From positions 184,892-248,891 of the forward strand of contig NZ_PVBQ01000007.1 in the NCBI RefSeq assembly GCF_002980525.1: a DNA stretch of 64,000 nt, given 5' to 3'. Each line of letters begins with the position of its first letter. Position 1 is the first letter of the stretch. Below the pieces are notes generated by a model that had not been told where the DNA came from, ran no database searches, and was given only the letters and a program-made list of their open reading frames with translations. Source of the stretch: Sphingobacterium haloxyli. Its GTDB lineage: Bacteria; Bacteroidota; Bacteroidia; Sphingobacteriales; Sphingobacteriaceae. Both the position numbers and the translations under genes were made by a program. Below are positions 62,328 through 64,000 of this stretch, piece after piece.

Positions 62328-63041
62328 ATGAGTCAAAAAATAAATAAAAAGCTCTTCCAAGATCGGAAGAGAACAAATTTTTTAAGTTCTTCGGAACAAA
62401 AAATGATCTCTTATCTGGTTCCGCGTATCCCTAATTGGATTTCCTCTGATGGTCTTACGGCTATTGGGCTATTTGGGTCGCTGATGATACTGGGAAGCTT
62501 TCTTTTGGCAGAGTATGTGGCGCGCCCTTGGTTACTGCTGGGAATTATAGGGTTTTTCGTGCAGTGGTTTGGAGATTCACTAGATGGACGTATTGCTTAC
62601 TATCGTAACAAGTCACGAAAGTGGTACGGCTTCGCATTAGACATTGTCATGGATTGGATCAGTACAGTAATGATAGGGCTGGGTTATGTGTTCTATGCGA
62701 CTGGGGATTTTAAATATTCGGGTTTTGCGTTGGTCGCCTTGTACGGTTGGGCAATGATTATTTCACAGTTACGCTATCGAATAACGGATAAATATACTAT
62801 TGATGCGGGCCTATTGGGGCCGACGGAGATCCGAGTCATTATATGTGCAGTGTTGTTATGCGAGATCCTTTTTGCTGGGAGTATCAATTATCTAGTGATT
62901 ATTATCTGCGTTGCTTTGTTCTTTATCAATTGCGTAGATACCAAAAAATTATTGGATATGGGTGATGAGCGTGACTGGGAGGAGAAGAAAAACAAGGAGG
63001 TTGCGACGAATGAAAAAGAAGCGCAAAGTAGTAATACGTGA
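62328..63041 (+). CDS. CDP-alcohol phosphatidyltransferase family membrane protein
   Basis: 237 residues from ATG 62328 (MSQKINKKLFQDRKRT), 10 bases after the previous stop. Five or six membrane helices. The active-site motif is present in variant form: DSLDGRIAYYRN...GFALDIVMD keeps D-x2-D-G-x2-A and G-x3-D-x3-D, but Tyr stands where the family usually has Arg, and one extra residue lies before the Gly. These enzymes move a phospho-alcohol from CDP-alcohol to a second alcohol. In this operon it may add the phospho-head group (ethanolamine or inositol) to ceramide; inference. The gtrA-like gene overlaps its end by 32 bases. Confidence 0.85.
   Translation: MSQKINKKLFQDRKRTNFLSSSEQKMISYLVPRIPNWISSDGLTAIGLFGSLMILGSFLLAEYVARPWLLLGIIGFFVQWFGDSLDGRIAYYRNKSRKWYGFALDIVMDWISTVMIGLGYVFYATGDFKYSGFALVALYGWAMIISQLRYRITDKYTIDAGLLGPTEIRVIICAVLLCEILFAGSINYLVIIICVALFFINCVDTKKLLDMGDERDWEEKKNKEVATNEKEAQSSNT
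62993..63000 (+). promoter_or_regulatory. ribosome binding site of the GtrA-like gene
   Basis: CAAGGAGG at 62993-63000 lies inside the preceding gene, 9 bases before ATG 63010. It supports this start over an earlier in-frame codon at 62962. Confidence 0.65.
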
Positions 63042-63420
63042 TTTTATTCTTTCTTTCGGAAAGGCACAAGTGTCTGCTTTTTTAGGTGGACTATTTGACT
63101 TCTCTGTCTATACCATTTGTATACAAGTCTTAGGTTTTACGGCTTATATATCAAATATAATCAGCGGCTCGTTAGGAGCCGTCGTTAATTTTACGATTAA
63201 TAGATATTGGACTTTTGATAGCACAGGGGCACCTGTAGGTAAGCAGTTAGGGAAGTTCGTCATGGTCGTCATTGGTAGTATATCTTTAAAATCAATGGGT
63301 ATATTCCTTTTAGTCGATCATCTTTCGTTGAACCCGTATTATTCGAAAATTATTGTGGAAATTCTCATTTCGCTTGGTTTCAATTTCTTGATGCAGAAAT
63401 ATTGGGTGTTTAAGAAGTAG
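63010..63420 (+). CDS. GtrA family membrane protein
   Basis: 136 residues with four membrane helices and the GtrA signatures SAFLGGLFDFSVY, VVNFTINRYWTFD and FNFLMQKYWVFKK. GtrA-like proteins are small and thought to help move lipid-linked sugars or other lipids across the membrane. It is the last gene of the sphingolipid operon, overlapping the CDP-alcohol enzyme, so a role in moving the finished lipid or its precursor is conceivable but unproven. No terminator is seen before the rRNA leader. Confidence 0.88.
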   Translation: MKKKRKVVIRDFILSFGKAQVSAFLGGLFDFSVYTICIQVLGFTAYISNIISGSLGAVVNFTINRYWTFDSTGAPVGKQLGKFVMVVIGSISLKSMGIFLLVDHLSLNPYYSKIIVEILISLGFNFLMQKYWVFKK

Positions 63421-63518
63421 TTCGTCAATCATCAGTGGTTGAGTTCGTGCGTTACAAAAAATATCTTTCAGATTTTCAATGTATTGTATTGATGTTGGAG
63501 TAAAAAGGTATGGGAGTC

Positions 63519-63549
63519 TTGGAGGGAATGCATAAAATTTCTACCTTTG
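63519..63549 (+). promoter_or_regulatory. rRNA promoter, upstream copy
   Basis: TTG at 63519-63521, a 20-base spacer and TACCTTTG at 63542-63549. First of two promoters before the 16S gene. Confidence 0.6.
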
Positions 63550-63574
63550 CACCACTCCGCGAGGGAGGGCAGGT

Positions 63575-63592
63575 TACCCGGTGATCCGGGTA
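63575..63592 (+). other. short GC-rich hairpin in the rRNA leader
   Basis: TACCCGG (63575-63581) pairs with CCGGGTA (63586-63592), loop TGAT. It lies between the two rRNA promoters, on the transcript of the first; possible leader attenuator or processing element. Confidence 0.5.
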
Positions 63593-63612
63593 CGGAAAAT
63601 TTGAAAAACATT

Positions 63613-63642
63613 TTTGGTTTTCGTTAAACTTTCTTACCTTTG
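63613..63642 (+). promoter_or_regulatory. rRNA promoter, downstream copy
   Basis: TTTG at 63613-63616, 18-base spacer and TACCTTTG at 63635-63642, an excellent match to the Bacteroidota consensus. The -7 octamer is identical to that of the upstream copy. It gives a leader of about 235 bases before 16S. Confidence 0.75.
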
Positions 63643-63731
63643 CCATCCCGAAAGGGTAAAAAACACAAGAGATAGATTCCGTTCCTTAGGGAGCGGTTGA
63701 GATAGCCGAAGCGCGAAGCGGAGGTGCAGAA

Positions 63732-63740
63732 GTTCTTTAA
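63732..63740 (+). promoter_or_regulatory. boxA-like motif in the 16S leader
   Basis: GTTCTTTAA, identical to the 9-mer at 5469-5477 in the tRNA-tuf leader. It probably loads Nus factors for antitermination of the rRNA transcript; inferred. Confidence 0.5.
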
Positions 63741-63843
63741 GATAGATGATCATGTAGCGCAGCGAGTACCCTTTATGGGGGGAAAGTTGTAACAGAACAG
63801 ACAATTTTTTCGGTCCGGGCCGTACAGTACAATTACTGACGAT

Positions 63844-63866
63844 CCGGTCATAAAAAAGATGACCGG
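63844..63866 (+). other. hairpin just upstream of 16S rRNA
   Basis: CCGGTCAT (63844-63851) pairs perfectly with ATGACCGG (63859-63866), loop of 7; GAC/GTC may extend it past a bulge. It is a likely processing structure of the rRNA precursor. Confidence 0.5.
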
Positions 63867-63883
63867 GGTCAATATTCATTTTT

Positions 63884-64000
<117 letters not shown>

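Noticed and set aside
63634..63879. 81-codon open frame on the - strand before 16S
   Set aside because: It lies in the rRNA leader, covers the promoter and hairpins, and resembles no protein.

Overview
The window reads as chromosome of a member of the Bacteroidota, most likely the family Sphingobacteriaceae. Evidence: promoters of the TTTG / TAnnTTTG type, a SusC/SusD pair with an ECF sigma factor and FecR anti-sigma factor, a serine palmitoyltransferase very like the Sphingobacterium enzyme, the gene order tRNA-Thr-Tyr-Gly-Thr / tuf / tRNA-Trp / secE / nusG / rplKAJL / rpoBC, several Bacteroidota-specific families (DUF4434, DUF4886, DUF4954, DUF5009), and a 16S rRNA 5' end of Bacteroidota type. 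I see no prophage, insertion sequence, CRISPR array or obvious pseudogene. Coding density is high.

Layout. (1) 1-3942: tail of a DUF5009 membrane acyltransferase-like gene, two SGNH/GDSL hydrolases, a DUF4434 protein and a renin-binding-protein-like N-acylglucosamine 2-epimerase. These form a tight + strand operon that looks like sialic acid or N-acyl amino sugar use. (2) 4130-5296: a BamA/TamA-like outer membrane barrel on the - strand, facing the first operon across a stretch full of inverted repeats. (3) 5391-21475: the translation/transcription block, with five tRNAs, tuf, secE, nusG, four ribosomal proteins, rpoB and rpoC. It is interrupted by katG on the opposite strand. (4) 21474-31835: a KDG kinase-like gene, then ECF sigma, FecR, SusC, SusD, a phosphodiester glycosidase and a BACON/beta-helix lipoprotein. 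This is a glycan-uptake locus without a recognisable glycoside hydrolase or polysaccharide lyase. (5) 31851-35544: uronate catabolism (KdgF-like cupin, SDR mannonate oxidoreductase, UxuA, LacI regulator). With the kinase at 21474 it outlines fructuronate to mannonate to KDG to KDPG. (6) 35552-40250: lolA, ftsK and tyrS on the - strand. (7) 40338-50976: AcpH-like protein, APC permease, a three-gene unrecognised cluster (MORN-like secreted protein, DUF2490, membrane MORN protein), glmS and a DUF4954 beta-helix protein. (8) 51027-58634: DUF4886, pcm, a membrane-anchored MutS-like ATPase, a thioesterase, an aldehyde dehydrogenase/DUF779/AraC unit and smpB. (9) 58991-63420: a probable sphingolipid operon of serine palmitoyltransferase, GNAT-type acyltransferase, NAD-dependent reductase, CDP-alcohol phosphotransferase and GtrA-type membrane protein. 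(10) 63421-64000: leader with two promoters and the start of a 16S rRNA gene.

The best candidates for undescribed biology are the sphingolipid operon, where the genes for ceramide formation and head-group addition may lie in one unit; the SusCD locus centred on a phosphodiester glycosidase; and the MORN/DUF2490 cluster. All functions are read from sequence motifs and family memory. No database search was run.
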